Of a DNA stretch of 64,000 nt, positions 28,429-42,689 are shown piece after piece. Source of the stretch: Atrina japonica (taxonomy: Eukaryota; Mollusca; Bivalvia; Pterioida; Pinnidae). The notes beneath the pieces were generated by a model. It was not told where the DNA came from. It saw nothing but the letters and a program-made list of their open reading frames with translations, and did no database searches. The DNA is taken from assembly GCA_030159075.1 (NCBI GenBank), contig BROG01000548.1, positions 240,001 through 304,000 of the forward strand. The letters are read 5' to 3'. Every line of letters starts with the position of its first letter. The stretch's first letter is position 1. Made by a program: the position numbers and the translations under genes.

Positions 28429-28740
28429 TCAACAACCGCCAACGAAAAGGCAACTCAACATTTCACTTAGTGAAAAAGAGTAATCGCAAACAAGACTATT
28501 ATACCGACCATAAGATTTGCGGAACGTTGACATTAAACGCGGTTTTCGATATCCCTGTGTCAATAATTTGTCAGTGAGTAGTTTACCTCTGTATATGAAA
28601 TCTTCATATGTTGTACACGCCCTGGCATATCGGATCATTTGTGAAATATAAACTCCATATGCGGGTGACTGAGGGATATTACAACTAAAACTATAACATT
28701 TGGTATTGTTAATATTACTTATTATATGGTTACTATACAT
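28429..28740 (-). pseudogene. Reverse transcriptase C-terminal fragment
   Basis: The minus strand reads NIPQSPAYGVYISQMIRYAR, then ACTTYEDFIYRGKLLTDKLL, then QGYRKPRLMSTFRK and YGRYNSLVCDY. This is the C-terminal part of a metazoan retroelement polymerase whose YIDD catalytic region is seen in the copy at 43258-43542. I recognise this protein type as widespread in marine invertebrate genomes, but I cannot fix its retroelement class (Penelope-like is possible). No catalytic residues are present here and there is no upstream RT core in this copy. Confidence 0.65.
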
Positions 28741-29634
28741 CTCTTGATCGTCTTTTTCTTTTGTCTTTACATTTATATGTTTTGTCTAATTATAATCACG
28801 AACAAATCCATATTAAATCAAGTTTGATTATTTCAAAGTCATAATTTGAAGTTGTAATGCAGAAATATGATTTTTATTGTATTAGGCTTTGACATTTCAG
28901 GACTTTGAATTAAAAAGAGGGAAAAAATAGATCACTATAATCTTTCAAAATAAAGTCTTATAAATCGAATAAAAGTAATAAAATCCAGGAATAGAAGAGA
29001 AATAAAATGTTTTTTTGAAGATAAACAAATGATTTGATGTCTGTTAATCTCGCAAATAAAATATGAGTGTATAGATTTATATCATACTTGTATCATGTAT
29101 TTGGTTTCAACGCTTTATAAAGACGTATATATTTGTCTATGGACTGTAGACAAATAAAGCACGACTTTATTGAACGAGGTAATAAACTATAGGGATTATA
29201 ATAACGGGCACCATTATGTCTTTGATACATACACAAATCTCATATAACCTTAGGTAAAGTGTCACAATATCACAGAGACAAATATAAATGAAAATATTGC
29301 CGACATGGGCAGAAACTATATTTGCGAATGTCAAAATATGAGTATATCCTTCAGAGAATTTTTAATCACACGAGATAAACAACGCTATTATTGTATGGCT
29401 AAATGAGGCTGTACTTTTGATGCCAGAGACACTTTTGTACAGTATCTAATGAAATAGACAATATGATCTCCAATGATTTTGTAAAAGATGTTATATTCCT
29501 TTTTTAGATTTTAGAATAAGCTGAAATGAATTACGAAATTCTAGTTCATTTTAAAGATCACAATATAATATGTGCTTAATGAAGTACACAATTTATACCA
29601 TGTGCAGTTTGATAAAGGATTTGGTTTGTGATGT
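28741..29634. other. No gene seen
   Basis: AT-rich sequence; nothing recognised. Confidence 0.45.
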
Positions 29635-29880
29635 TGTTTTACGCTACACTCAACATTTGTCCAATTATGTGGTGGCGGCTAGTTATTAATGGTGGAAGAG
29701 AGAACCCTGTTATAATGGACCCGGTTAGAGATCACCGACATTCTGCAAGTAAACTGGCAAACTTTCTCACAGAATCAGATTAGGTTCCAGCAGGATTCTA
29801 AGCCAATCTGATTAGAGGTGAGAGATTTCATAGTTCAAAGTGCGGTGCTTCAACCATTCGGCCACTGTGACACTTCATTG
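29635..29880 (-). mobile_element. tRNA-derived SINE (family B), reverse
   Basis: On the minus strand a diverged tRNA-like head near 29870 (GTGGCCGAATGGTTGAAGCA) leads to a body with GGGTTCTCTCTTCCACCATT and CTAGCCGCCACATAATTGG. The family tail AGTGTAGCGTAAAACAACAT ends near 29635. Confidence 0.75.
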
Positions 29881-31580
<1,700 letters not shown>

Positions 31581-31659
31581 GTGTTCGGGTAGGTCGAACT
31601 TTTTAAGGTTCATAATTGATTAGAATGATTCCGATATTTCCTTGAAGGGGCATTAACTC

Positions 31660-31947
31660 TGTTGATGTAGGCTAACAAATAAGAGCTATACAAAGGCATA
31701 CAATCTTATATTTTGGTGGAAATAAGATCAGGTCCAGTGTGGTATTTATAAACAAATGGTACTCCTGAGTTTATGAATTGCAAATGACAAAGTTCTAAAC
31801 CTGAGTTTCTCAAGCAGTTTTACAAAATATATAGGAATTTCAGAATATTTATATTTTGAGTTTATGAATTGCAAATGAAAAAGTTCTAAACCTGAGTTTC
31901 ACAAGCAGTTTTACAAAATATATAGGAATTTCAGAATATTTATGTCT
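31660..31947. repeat. Dispersed repeat plus a 92-bp tandem duplication
   Basis: AACAAATAAGAGCTATACAA, followed by AATCTTATATTTTGG and GGTCCAGTGTGGTATTTATA (about 31674-31750), recurs at about 58049-58140. Directly after it, GAGTTTATGAATTGCAAATG starts at 31766 and again at 31858. This is a near-identical 92-bp tandem pair with only a few differences. Confidence 0.85.
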
Positions 31948-32424
31948 GTGTATATTTCTTTTTGATATTGTGCATCAATCCAAGTAGTAAAAATGGAGAA
32001 CACAAATTAACAAGAAAACACAGCTAAAGCCTTTTTAACAGCGATAGTCAAAACCACCCAAATAGATGTTTTCTGTACATTGGGAAATTCAGATTGATAC
32101 CTTCTATATTCTATACAAAAGAACGCTGTTTTCAACGTGACAGTATTAAAAAAATCAAACATATATAATTTCACACAACTCCTGGTGTTCTGTCTGGCCA
32201 CTGAAATAATTTGTGAATACGACACTTTTGATTAATTACTTACTGCGATACTGTGTGTATTGGCAGATCAGCCCCGGACAACTTAGAAAAATATATTGAG
32301 AACAGTCAAGTAGCGTTAATCGCATTAAGAACACAAAGGAAGAAAATAGCCGGGAAATATCGCAAATATAATACACAGATACATCTTGTACAATTTAAAC
32401 TTTGAGCTGTCACATTAGGAGCCT
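31948..32424. other. No gene seen
   Basis: The open frame at 32007-32225 (minus) has no recognisable motif. Confidence 0.45.
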
Positions 32425-32620
32425 TCTTGGTCGAGTGGTTAGACCAACACGCATAAAGAAATGAATCATAAACGTTTGACAACACGTGTTCGAATCTAAT
32501 AATTTTGTTAACTTAGTTATCTCATTCACCCTCAAAGACACATTTGGATTAATCTAAGTCATTAATTTAAAGAAGAGTCCATTTTCAGGAGTTTATAGAT
32601 TAATTGTATGGAGAAGTCTG
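32425..32620 (+). mobile_element. SINE-like element, tRNA head plus AAGACACATTTG body
   Basis: Head: CTTGGTCGAGTGGTTAGACC, with a diverged box B (GTGTTCGAATC). The body has AAAGACACATTTGGATTAAT then AAGAAGAGTCCATTTTCAGG. A second body fragment sits at about 33085-33175 (CAAATTTGGATTTGTCTAAG then ACAGAAGAGCC). Confidence 0.6.
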
Positions 32621-34309
32621 TTTACTTGCAGGAGACCAATGTTTTTTGTTCAAGTTCTTTCTTTCGGTGTTGAAACTGTCTACTACCGTTTGACCCTTTC
32701 GCTCCTAAGTTTCTAGATAATGTGCTCTTTTCCATTATTTCGACGTCTATTATGGTCTGTAGGGTTAAAACGGCCATTTTTTAAGGTGGAGGAGATAACC
32801 AGGTTACAAAAGTACCCGGGAAGAGACCACCAGCCTTTCTTATAAAAATCAGCTTAGAGGCCCCAACATATTTAGTAGCATGAAATGATAAAAAAAATCG
32901 AATCATCAAATGAAATCAGGGAATATACAATACAGGGGTTTTTTTTCGTAATGTCTGTGTTTCCATGGCATTTAGCAGTAAGAAAAATCTCCAAAACAAT
33001 TTTTATTTTTTTGGTATTTGATATTGAAAACTGCAATCAATTTAAACTAGATATGAGGTCATCTATCCATTCACTCTTAAAACATTAAAACAAATTTGGA
33101 TTTGTCTAAGTCGCTAATTTACAGAAGAGCCACAGAAGAGCCAATTGTATTTCACGAGTTGATGAGTTAATCTCTGACAGATTATTATCAATATGTCTTT
33201 AACTTATAACTGACCATATTGAAAACGGATGTTTTCCTATTTTCAGCTATATATATATAAACAACATGATGACTGCAATTCTTTGCCCCCCCCCCCAAAC
33301 TACATCAAAAATACTTTTGAAATTGATTAGTACTTGATTCCTGATATGTAATTGATATTGTAATAATGCGCTATTCTAATGACCACCAATGTAAAATAGC
33401 AAAAATATACTTTACTTCTTAAACCCAAAAATAACCGGTTTACACGTACCATGATTACCCGCGACTTGGTTTGTCGGTTTTATAATGGTAAAGATATTTC
33501 AACTGCATAATTTAGATTTACCGTAGGAAAAATGGTGAAAATCATAAATTAATCAATTATATGTAGAGAGAAAGATAATTAACTCTGAATATGAATTTCT
33601 ACGTTAACGCGACACTGGTATTACATATAAGAAAGGTTTACTGAAAAAAAAAACATAAAAATAAGACAAAAAAATTTCAATTCCGATATTTGAGGATGAC
33701 AAAAATTGTCGTGCAATTTTTAAGTGCTATAAACAACAGAAGATCAAGGGATTTCAACAAACCTATCAATTAAGACGCATTAAATTACCTGTACAAGTTT
33801 ACGTACCTTGATAAACTGCATATAAAACATCGTACTATATAAAAAAAACATCACAAAAACTTGACTCATAAAACTAATTTGTTTTGCATCAAATAAGACA
33901 GTAGTAATACAGTGTTTGTTGATTATGTGGCTTTGAAAACATTGATTTCAATTTTATCTTGAAATAGAAATATTTGACAAGTCAGTTGTTTTAATTTACG
34001 GAAACATCTTAACATTGTTGACTAATTCTTTGACGGATGTATAGCTCACAATTTCAATAACAGTTTTAAATATTATGTTTTACTGATATCGTTTATTTTT
34101 GTGTTCATTTCTTCGTGTCAAAACAAGTACAAAACAAGTAAACGAGATTTCTCCACAACAACTCATTATTTTAAAGTTGCTATTCTCAGACATTTATATA
34201 AAATGGTGTCAGAGCAATCCAGCAGCAGCGGGAAGAACCGGAAATGAACTAACGACATTACATTACGATTATATTGCTAAATAAACTAAATGACAAAGTA
34301 AATGTACAC
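32621..34309. other. No gene seen; SINE body fragment at about 33085-33175
   Basis: Apart from the SINE fragment and a short C run (about 33285), nothing is recognised. Confidence 0.45.
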
Positions 34310-34700
34310 ACGGGATATTACACAGTACTTTACAGTATACTGATACAGTACTTCACATAATACTGACAAAGTACTTCACACAAAACTGACGAAGTATTTC
34401 TTACAGGATTGGCAATGCACTTTTAACAATACCGACAGAATACTCCACACAATACTGACAGACTACATCACACAGTACTAACAGAATACTCCACACAATA
34501 CTGACAGAGTCCTTCACACAATACTGGCAAAGTACAGAGTACTCCGCACAATACTCACAGAGTACTTCACACAATACTGACAGAGTATTTCACATAATAC
34601 TGACAGTGTTTTACATAATACTGACAAAGTTCTGTACATAATACTGACAATGTAATTCACACAATACTGACAAAGTACTTCACACAATACTGAACGATAA
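34310..34700. repeat. Minisatellite, about 24-bp unit
   Basis: Diverged copies of ACTGACAAAGTACTTCACAC plus AATA. With a 24-bp period the minus strand stays open and translates to an 8-residue repeat (SVLCE(V/I)LCQYC type). It looks coding only because of the period. Confidence 0.9.
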
Positions 34701-34984
34701 CAAAGGCTGTTGGAATGAACTTTTGGTGTAGAATACAAAAAAGGTGTATGCTTATTATGCGGGTAGATGGCAAATCCTCATCCATGATGGACAAGCGGTC
34801 TAAGGTATACAGCGGTATACCGAGACCCAGTCTAATTGATATCAAGCGTTTTGTTACTTTAATCAAATAAAAACATCTACACACTTTAGGGCAATGGTGC
34901 AGTAGTTTTCTTGAAGATATGGGGAAACATTTGCGACACATTACTTTTTTTTATTTTCTATTTTTTCTTCTTACAATTTCTATC
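34701..34984. other. No gene seen
   Basis: Continuation of chance minus-strand frames; nothing recognised. Confidence 0.4.
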
Positions 34985-35125
34985 CATGATATATTACTTG
35001 CGGAAGGTCAGTGGTCTTTACCCGGGTAACCGGGATTTCTCCCCCACCAAAAAAAATGGACGTCATCATATGACTGAAAGATTGTTGAGTATGGCGTAAA
35101 ACAAAAAATCAAATCAAATCTATCC
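34985..35125 (+). mobile_element. SINE (family B) 3' fragment
   Basis: TTACTTGCGGAAGGTCAGTG, then TACCCGGGTAACCGGGATTT and the tail TTGTTGAGTATGGCGTAAAA followed by ATCAAATC repeats. The tRNA head is absent, so this is a 5'-truncated copy. Confidence 0.75.
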
Positions 35126-36933
35126 ATGATATCAAATTCTATATTTGAACATACTATGCCTTTTATCAGATCGTTTTAGATATCCAAAATCAAATAGTTT
35201 TTTTAATAAAAAGACACAGCACGTGGTTGAATTTCAGGTTTTGTTTATATTTCTCAAGAAAATATTTACTTAGGTGTTTTGAATCTTGTCAACTTAAATT
35301 TCACACACCTGAATATGAGCATAATCCGCAATTCCGATGCTTGGCCATTCCGGCTGTCTCTTTACCTGTCAGGTTTCAAAATCCTAAGCCTTTAATACTT
35401 AAGACTTTATTTCAAATAAGAGCAATGTATGAATTTTTAGTAAGAGATAATTTTGTCCAAGTTGGTTGAAAAATAACTCACACAAAACCGGTAAACGCAG
35501 ATGTTTTATGAATTAAGCCTTTCGCCATATTGAAGTAGATACTAACCATTTTGTTGGAATGGGATAAGTCAATTAATTTGTAGCATATAAGGGGTTTATT
35601 GGGAAAACGAACATGCAATTGCCACCAGGTGTACAAAAAGTTCTCGATAAATGTCATGCAATATTTAATTTGTTAAGTAACAGGGAGGAATATTCAATGA
35701 AATGCCACCCCGATAGCGAAAAAGGAATTGATATCATAAGGCGTGGAATTTGACATTCCCGCTGACAACAACAATGTATGGTGTTGGTGTACAAAAACCG
35801 ATAAAAGATGATATTTTTATTTTGTAAAGTTGAATTGTGATCCTGTATCTATGCAATACGTGTCATTAACACCTTTTGATGATCACAAATTCACGGATGA
35901 AGGGATGTATTCAGAGATTTCAATTCCCAGTGGATTTGATACAGTTAATGCATTATTATTTTTTCATTCATAAATTGTCCAATTTTACATATTTTTGTAC
36001 CACCTGATGAAAACATGTCTTTGCAAAACTTAGTGGGATTGGCTGAATGTTTGGAAGCCAAGGCGTGTCACGACACCGGTAAATCGCCTTCCCCTTAAAC
36101 TGAAATTGATTTCATATGTTTAATCTGTTTATCTCTTATGCTCTCTTAAAGTCGATATGTATAAAGAGATAATCATTTTTCTTTATAATGTCAGCATTCA
36201 CAGAAAAGTCATTAATTGTTATATAGTCCAAAGCGTAGGAAAGGTCCTTTATTTCCTTCAGATGTTGTTTAGTAACCAATGATATATTACAAACAAATAC
36301 AAGCGTCCCCGCCTCCGTAAGGTCAGAACTATCAAATACTTATATTTTACAAGATGATAAAATTGATAACTACTCCTTAGCCAGTTCGATGACCTTGAGT
36401 TGTAATAATTGTTAGTAAGATGAGGAAAATGTCTTACGTTCTCCTACGCTCTCTTATTATATTTTATATGTTCGTATTTCCTCAATAAATGACACTTCCC
36501 TTTGTAAAGTTCAAACCTAAAATACATCATCTTGTATTCAGATACATCATATTAACACGATATTATGAAATGTCTCGCTTACTTACCCAGTGTTGAAATT
36601 AGAGGTGTCTTCCATAAGATTTCACGTCTCCGTCATTGTCTTTTAAAGAAATTCATGAGTGTTATTCGTACAATTGAAACATAATTCATAACAAATGGCA
36701 GTAGATCACTCTTTGGCCATTCCAGTTAAGTATAAGTATTTATAACCCTATATACCTCACTCTTTATTTTTGTTTTTACTATTACATCAATTAAGAGAAA
36801 AACATCCTTTGTTTTTATCAACGCATTTGGTTTTACACACCCACATACGCTGATAGATTGTACAACTTAAAAATTATCAAATATTATTAATGATGTTTAT
36901 TAATCGGCAATTAATTCTAAAACACTTGAAATT
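35126..36933. other. No gene seen
   Basis: The frame at 35227-35469 shows no motif. Nothing else is supported. Confidence 0.45.
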
Positions 36934-36944
36934 TCTCTCTCTCT

Positions 36945-37010
<66 letters not shown>
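36934..37010. repeat. (CT)n microsatellite
   Basis: CT dinucleotide with one CCTT interruption near its start. Confidence 0.96.
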
Positions 37011-37011
<1 letters not shown>

Positions 37012-37324
37012 GACAAGTAGATAATTTCTTTTCTCTTAATTTGAAGTGAAAAGTAAACGAATCATTCGAATTATTTATTGACATGTATATAATTATCATT
37101 TATTTGTTTACCAATTTAAGTACAAATCATTCACACACGTATTTCTGTTTGACCACCCACTGAACCGGACACATATGAAATTGGTATAGAAAATATGCTC
37201 ACTTTCAACGTAAACATAGTTGTATTTCGTGTCGTGTGTAAGTTAACTTTTAATGGGTGATTATAAACTCGTGCTAAAATCACTCTAGGTTAAATAACAA
37301 AGCATTATCCTTCTTTCATAGAAT

Positions 37325-37610
37325 ATAAAAGATCTCAGCTATCAGAGTCATTGGGATGTTCTTTAGGATACAATATATAAATCAGGTGAATATTGGAAAA
37401 ACACAAGCCTCTGGATTTCAGAGGAAGGATAAAGTGCCACGAAGGAGTAAACATCCCGTGTTGAGCGGTCACTCCCGCCGTGAGTCCACCGTCAAATTCA
37501 AATGTAATAAATGAGGAACGAATCTTCGTCACAATTGGTACCAACGACTCAAAAACCGCTATCAAACAAGTAACGCAACATTTCATTTAGTGAATCAGAG
37601 GTAACGTGAA
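37325..37610 (+). repeat. RT-family terminal fragment
   Basis: AGATCTCAGCTATCAGAGTC, then GGAGTAAACATCCCGTGTTG, CACTCCCGCCGTGAGTCCAC and TCACAATTGGTACCAACGAC. Order is as in the other plus copies. RT coding is not reached. Confidence 0.7.
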
Positions 37611-37644
37611 ACGTTATATGTCTAATTTATGCATATTTGATTAT

Positions 37645-37669
37645 ATGATATTATTATTATTATTATATG

Positions 37670-37723
<54 letters not shown>
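37645..37723. repeat. (TTA)n microsatellite
   Basis: TTA/ATT trinucleotide array with two ATATGA interruptions near its left end. Confidence 0.95.
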
Positions 37724-39247
37724 TGTAAATGGCATCCTGCAATGAGGTCACGATGAAGTTAAACATGCCAAAAAACTATCGATAACGACAAAAGTGGTTT
37801 AAAATATACAGGCGTGAGTACATACTTGATCAGAGATAAAACTTAAGGTAAACTAAATCATTACACAATATATTCCAATTACAAAATACGGCGTGGATGT
37901 TCTAGGTAAAAGGACGGCCTTATACAGGCAAACATCAAAGTGTATCATGCGTGTATTAAATAGTTTTCTTTTACCTCAGCTGACCCCTTAAGGGTGTCAT
38001 CACCTCGTGAATTCCTTATGACTTTTGATATTAACTTTAACATCTGATCAAAGACGGTTTAATGCTTTTTCAGAACACTTTGTCGCGTGGTTAGCAATTG
38101 ATATGTACACCTTGGCATATTTAACATGTTTACAGGCTCCTATCGCTGAGGAAAATACAACTAAATTATTTTACAGGCTTGTCAATTCAATTTGGTTTCA
38201 AGTTGATACTAATCTATTACAAAACTTGAAGGTTACTAAAGCACCGTGATATGATTAATCTGACAACCGCTTGTATATATGCAATGTAGAAATCTTTTCA
38301 TATTTTGATTAATTATCAAGTGTTTGAAAAACAAATCTACCATTTACCTATAATTTGGTGGTCAAACAGTTCTCTACTCCCTACAAAAACTGTCACTGAT
38401 ATTAACGTGATTGTTAAATTCTTTTTATGCTTGCCATTAGAATTCCCCTGTATCTTGATATTTGTTTTGATGTTGATTACAGACGCGCCACTAGAGTTTT
38501 ATCACTTGTAGAAATATGTTGCATGTCGTTGGTAAGATGCTACAAATTTAGACGCGTGCAACAGACATTTGTAAACACTGCGGTATTTATTACATGTTTT
38601 GTCACTTTTATAATCAGTATCCGTCTATCAAAACTTATTACAAATGTTCTTTCTTTATAAGTAAGATCTCTAAATGTCATCCTTAATTCTACAAACCATT
38701 TACAATGAAGCATCGCCTAACCTTGCATAGGAGACGACCTCGCAAGTTTTTAGTTTATTGACAAATATCTGATAAATGCAGAACCTCACTTAATACAGAC
38801 CACCTCACTAGCTAATCAATTAGAAAGATAATGTATGCCACTTGTGTTATATATAGCAGAATTCCTATCAATAGGAATCAGTTATCATTTACAGTAAGAA
38901 CCAACAATTACAGTATTTGACACAAGCAACGGAAAATATATATAATACAAAACTCTTGTAATTGTAATGGTTGTATGGGATACACACATCAGCCGTACTT
39001 GTATCGTTTGAAATTTTAAAAATAATGATAAGCGCAATATGTAAGATTGATTAACAGTTATAGAAGTTTCAGAACATTAACATCATATATAGTACATCTT
39101 GTAAAGTTCACATTTTAATCATATAAATTACACATCAAACATAGTCCTCCTCGTAAAGGTCATATCCGTATTATATATATTATACAGCCAATCACGTGGT
39201 GTATTGCTGATAAATTTTTGTTGCTTACAGGTATACATTATAAACCA
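37724..39247. other. No gene; MITE-like fragment at about 38705-38825
   Basis: CATCGCCTAACCTTGCATAG, then AACCTCACTTAATACAGACC and ACCTCACTAGC, resemble the dispersed ACCTCGCTTA-type repeat also seen at 46580-46725 and 59270-59430. The remaining sequence is unrecognised. Confidence 0.45.
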
Positions 39248-39260
39248 GTGTGTGTGTGTT

Positions 39261-39324
<64 letters not shown>
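39248..39324. repeat. (GT)n microsatellite
   Basis: GT dinucleotide with two TTT interruptions near its start. Confidence 0.97.
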
Positions 39325-39325
<1 letters not shown>

Positions 39326-40109
39326 CATTCAGAATGTGGTATCAGAGGACAAGTGATTCTTCATGGAGTGATCTGTCAAGACAGGTTGCACTGTATAAAG
39401 AACTACTAAGCACAATAGGCTTTGGGACAACAGTTATATATAAATGGCAACAGTTTCTCTCTGATTGTATTATAAATGTGTAAAATGTGACAGATCAGAC
39501 GCAGGGTCGTTGGACTTAGATTGTTTTACATGTACTTTAAAGACAAAATATGTATATATTTCAGGAGAGAAGCATTCCTTTCTCATTGCGCTGTCAGATT
39601 GTTTTATTAATTCATTCATTAACAATTTGAGTTCTTGTGTAGCTCTGATTTATAGTTTGATATAATAAACATCGTAAAAGTTTTAAATGACACTATATGC
39701 TCCACAATTTAATATATATATTTTTCTCTTTTTCTTTTGTTTTAAATCTCCACTTTCGTCACAACATAACTTAGTTTATGTCAAGCGTTATGTGATGACG
39801 TATGAAACGCATGCATGCCCTTTGACACAAGGTCGTATATGGGGTCAAAATTATATTTTCCCTTAATTTATTTAGTATCTTGGTTTTTTCCTTCTTGTTT
39901 TTGTTATTACTTTTAAATTGAATATAGAAGGTTGACTTAACTAGGCAGACTGAAATTTGATATTTCCTGCATGGTCATCTCAAATCTAACACAAGAAACT
40001 CAAAAAGTGTCCTAGCCCTTTGTTGGCCTATGCGTATTAATTGGTATGCATTTATTCAAACAATGCAAATACTTTTTCAGTTAATACTAGAAACGTTTGG
40101 TATATAAAA
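39325..40109. other. No gene seen
   Basis: Chance frames only. Confidence 0.45.
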
Positions 40110-40780
40110 ATGTGTAAATAAAATCAAATATACCAAAGTAATAACCGTAAGATGGTCCTTGAGACATTGTATAAATGAGCACCCCTATCAAACGGTCACA
40201 TCCGCCGCTAGTTCGCAGTCAAATTAAATTCAAATGCAAATAAGTAATTAGAATAAATCCTCATTACAATATGTATAGACTTCCATCTATTACATAATAT
40301 TCTTACGGTCAATATAGTTTTGAAAATTAATTATCAATTCAATAATTTATAATTTATCCAGTATTTTACTCCTTACTTTAATAAACTTGCAATGTCAAGG
40401 AATCTATAGTCAGTGGGATTAGGACAGAGTACACAAATCAGGTAAACGTAGGACAAATGTGGACCTCTGAAAATTCAGAAGTGTAATCAGGTGTCACGGG
40501 GAGTTGGCATCCATGTTGGTCGATCACAACAAATCACATCTAGTCATATTCAAGTGCAAAAAAGCGAGGGGAAAAGCTAAATCCCAGTTGGTAATGGCGA
40601 AACAATATTTTCTACCGAACATATAACTCTTGTTAGCTTTTCAGTTAAAAGAATATGGTTATAGCAAATGCGGTGTAATGATGCCGACTGTAAAATTCAC
40701 GGAATGCTGACATTAAACGTGATTAAAGATATAAACGTGACAACCTATCACTACGTACATTGTCTCTTTGACAATATTTT
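40110..40780 (+). repeat. RT-family fragments, tandem pair, diverged
   Basis: Two successive partial copies. At 40125-40300 there is AAATATACCAAAGTAATAAC then GGTCACATCCGCCGCTAG. At 40385-40760 there is AATCAGGTGTCACGGGGAGT, GGTCGATCACAACAAATCAC and GGAATGCTGACATTAAACGT. RT coding is not readable. Confidence 0.6.
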
Positions 40781-42055
40781 ATGATTAATATAATTTCATA
40801 ACGGACAAAATGTCGCATACGCGTAATGAATTAGCAATCGATTTTAATGTTCTCTTCTCTGTTTGATGTGGACAGAGTTTGAAATAATTCAGAAAATGGA
40901 AAATATAGTTAAACGTATGATACAAAAGAAAATCAAAGCCTACCTTCTACTGGTTAGAGAAAAGAGCATCCCTTTGCATAAATATCTTGCGCATTCATAT
41001 CTTTAATACCAACTACATCACTGGTCACCAATTATGCATTACACAATATCACACAACATCATCTTATAGTCTTTCGCAATTTTAGAAGAATTTCGTTTTA
41101 GATTTAAATGTTTAGTTAATTGTAGAAGTAGCAATATATCCGTAAAATATGCGTTGACTTCTCACGTACAATGAAGATTGAAACAATCTGCTTCCGGTAA
41201 TGAGACTTGTTATCTAAAACACAAAATAAGACACAAATTTGAAACTTTGAAATAAACCATTTTGTCCCATAATGTCCCATTCACTGGCTTATCTCAAGGG
41301 CCCACGATTTGAAGTAATGAAGAGGCCAGTAACATGGCGTTATCTACTTCTAAATTAGAATATCGCCAGAAAACAATCCTAAAAGCGAAACAGACATCAT
41401 TTTAACCTATTTTCCTGTTCATTGATAGATATAACTAGACGTACATGGTATTTTAAGTGCTGGCTGTATCACCTTTTGAACATTAAATTCAGTATCGGTC
41501 AGTTTATAATTTCTTTCGCATATTCATTCATTTTCAATGACAAATTAAGGACAGAAGATTATGTATTGAACGAAATTGAGTTGTACTGACAGTATCAAAA
41601 ACCGATGGTTTAAATGAATTTAAGTTAATGTCTATATAGGAGCAACCATTTACTATTTACTGTCATTGCATCGGTAGTAAAGATTTGAGTTTTTCTAGAC
41701 ACAAAATGTCACGTATGATTCCTGATTGCCTTTGGTCTATTATTTATTGATAGAGAAAGTTTCAACATTAATTTATTGCACCGGGAATATCAAAGTATGG
41801 CAAACACAGATCATGTTCAAATGACCAATTTCGCTCTTTGAGTTAAAACTACATATTTACTTTTACAAGAACATGATTTGGTAAAAAAGGAGGACAAAAT
41901 ATCATTCAGCTTTGAAAATGACTTAGTTTAAGAGAAAAAATATCTAGTCCTGTTAATTTTGCTTTTTCCGTTAATCTCTAAACGTAAAGGTATAATTTAT
42001 GTTATGTTATAAAGCTAAATCAAACAATCAAAGAAAGATAACTGTAGAAAATGTG
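40781..42055. other. No gene seen
   Basis: AT-rich; nothing recognised. Confidence 0.45.
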
Positions 42056-42420
42056 AGTGATATAATTGACAGGATCGAAGTCGTTTGCATTGCCGCTGCT
42101 GGTAGACCGTTCGAGTCATTGAGAGTATATATATTAACCTAGTACCTGGTATTTCAGTACCATTTCATACTGAAGCAATACTAATATTTGGTATTGATGG
42201 CGCCATTTGAATTCTAATCTCCTCAAAAGATAAGTCATCTTTTTACAGTGGATAGACGGATTTGGGGAATACATTTAGGTTATTTTGGGTTTGTTTGATA
42301 CGACATTCTGTTTTTAAAATATAATCTTACATTCAAGATCAACTACTGGAATTATACTGACAATCGTCTTGAGCAATTGGTTTGGCTTCTTTTTGCAAAA
42401 CTATAACTATGTGACAAAAT
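42056..42420 (+). repeat. RT-family internal block
   Basis: CCGCTGCTGGTAGACCGTTC, GACGGATTTGGGGAATACAT, ATTCAAGATCAACTACTGGA and ACAATCGTCTTGAGCAATTG are in the same order as in the copies at 16.7-17.1 and 27.5-28.2 kb. Confidence 0.6.
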
Positions 42421-42470
42421 GAAAATATTGTAATGTCATCTATGTATAGGTAGTATGCAGTAATTACATA

Positions 42471-42471
<1 letters not shown>

Positions 42472-42543
<72 letters not shown>
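42472..42543. repeat. (AT)n microsatellite
   Basis: About 35 AT units, uninterrupted. Confidence 0.97.
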
Positions 42544-42547
<4 letters not shown>

Positions 42548-42689
42548 CTATTGCAAAATGTCAAAATAAATGCTGTAGATATTAGTTTCTGTTCATAAAA
42601 CTTTATGGGTTAAAGAACCCCAAATAGTTGCCCCCAATTGACTGAACAAAATTCATTCAAATACGAAATTTCCTGAGCCGAACTTACTA

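Larger units (their letters stand above)
27540..28740 (+). mobile_element. RT-bearing interspersed repeat copy interrupted by a SINE
   Basis: Family blocks in order: ATTTATAACCACTGAACCGT (27569); CTTGTATGATACCACTTTTT (27776); an AAATTCGAGTTCTAATGATG block broken by a SINE at 27847; CTTGACAGAAAAGATCACCT after the SINE; then the conserved AATCTCAGATACCAAAGTAT end (28210) and the GTGCCATGGAGGAGTAAGCA segment. Antisense RT coding closes the copy (28429-28690). Confidence 0.7.
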
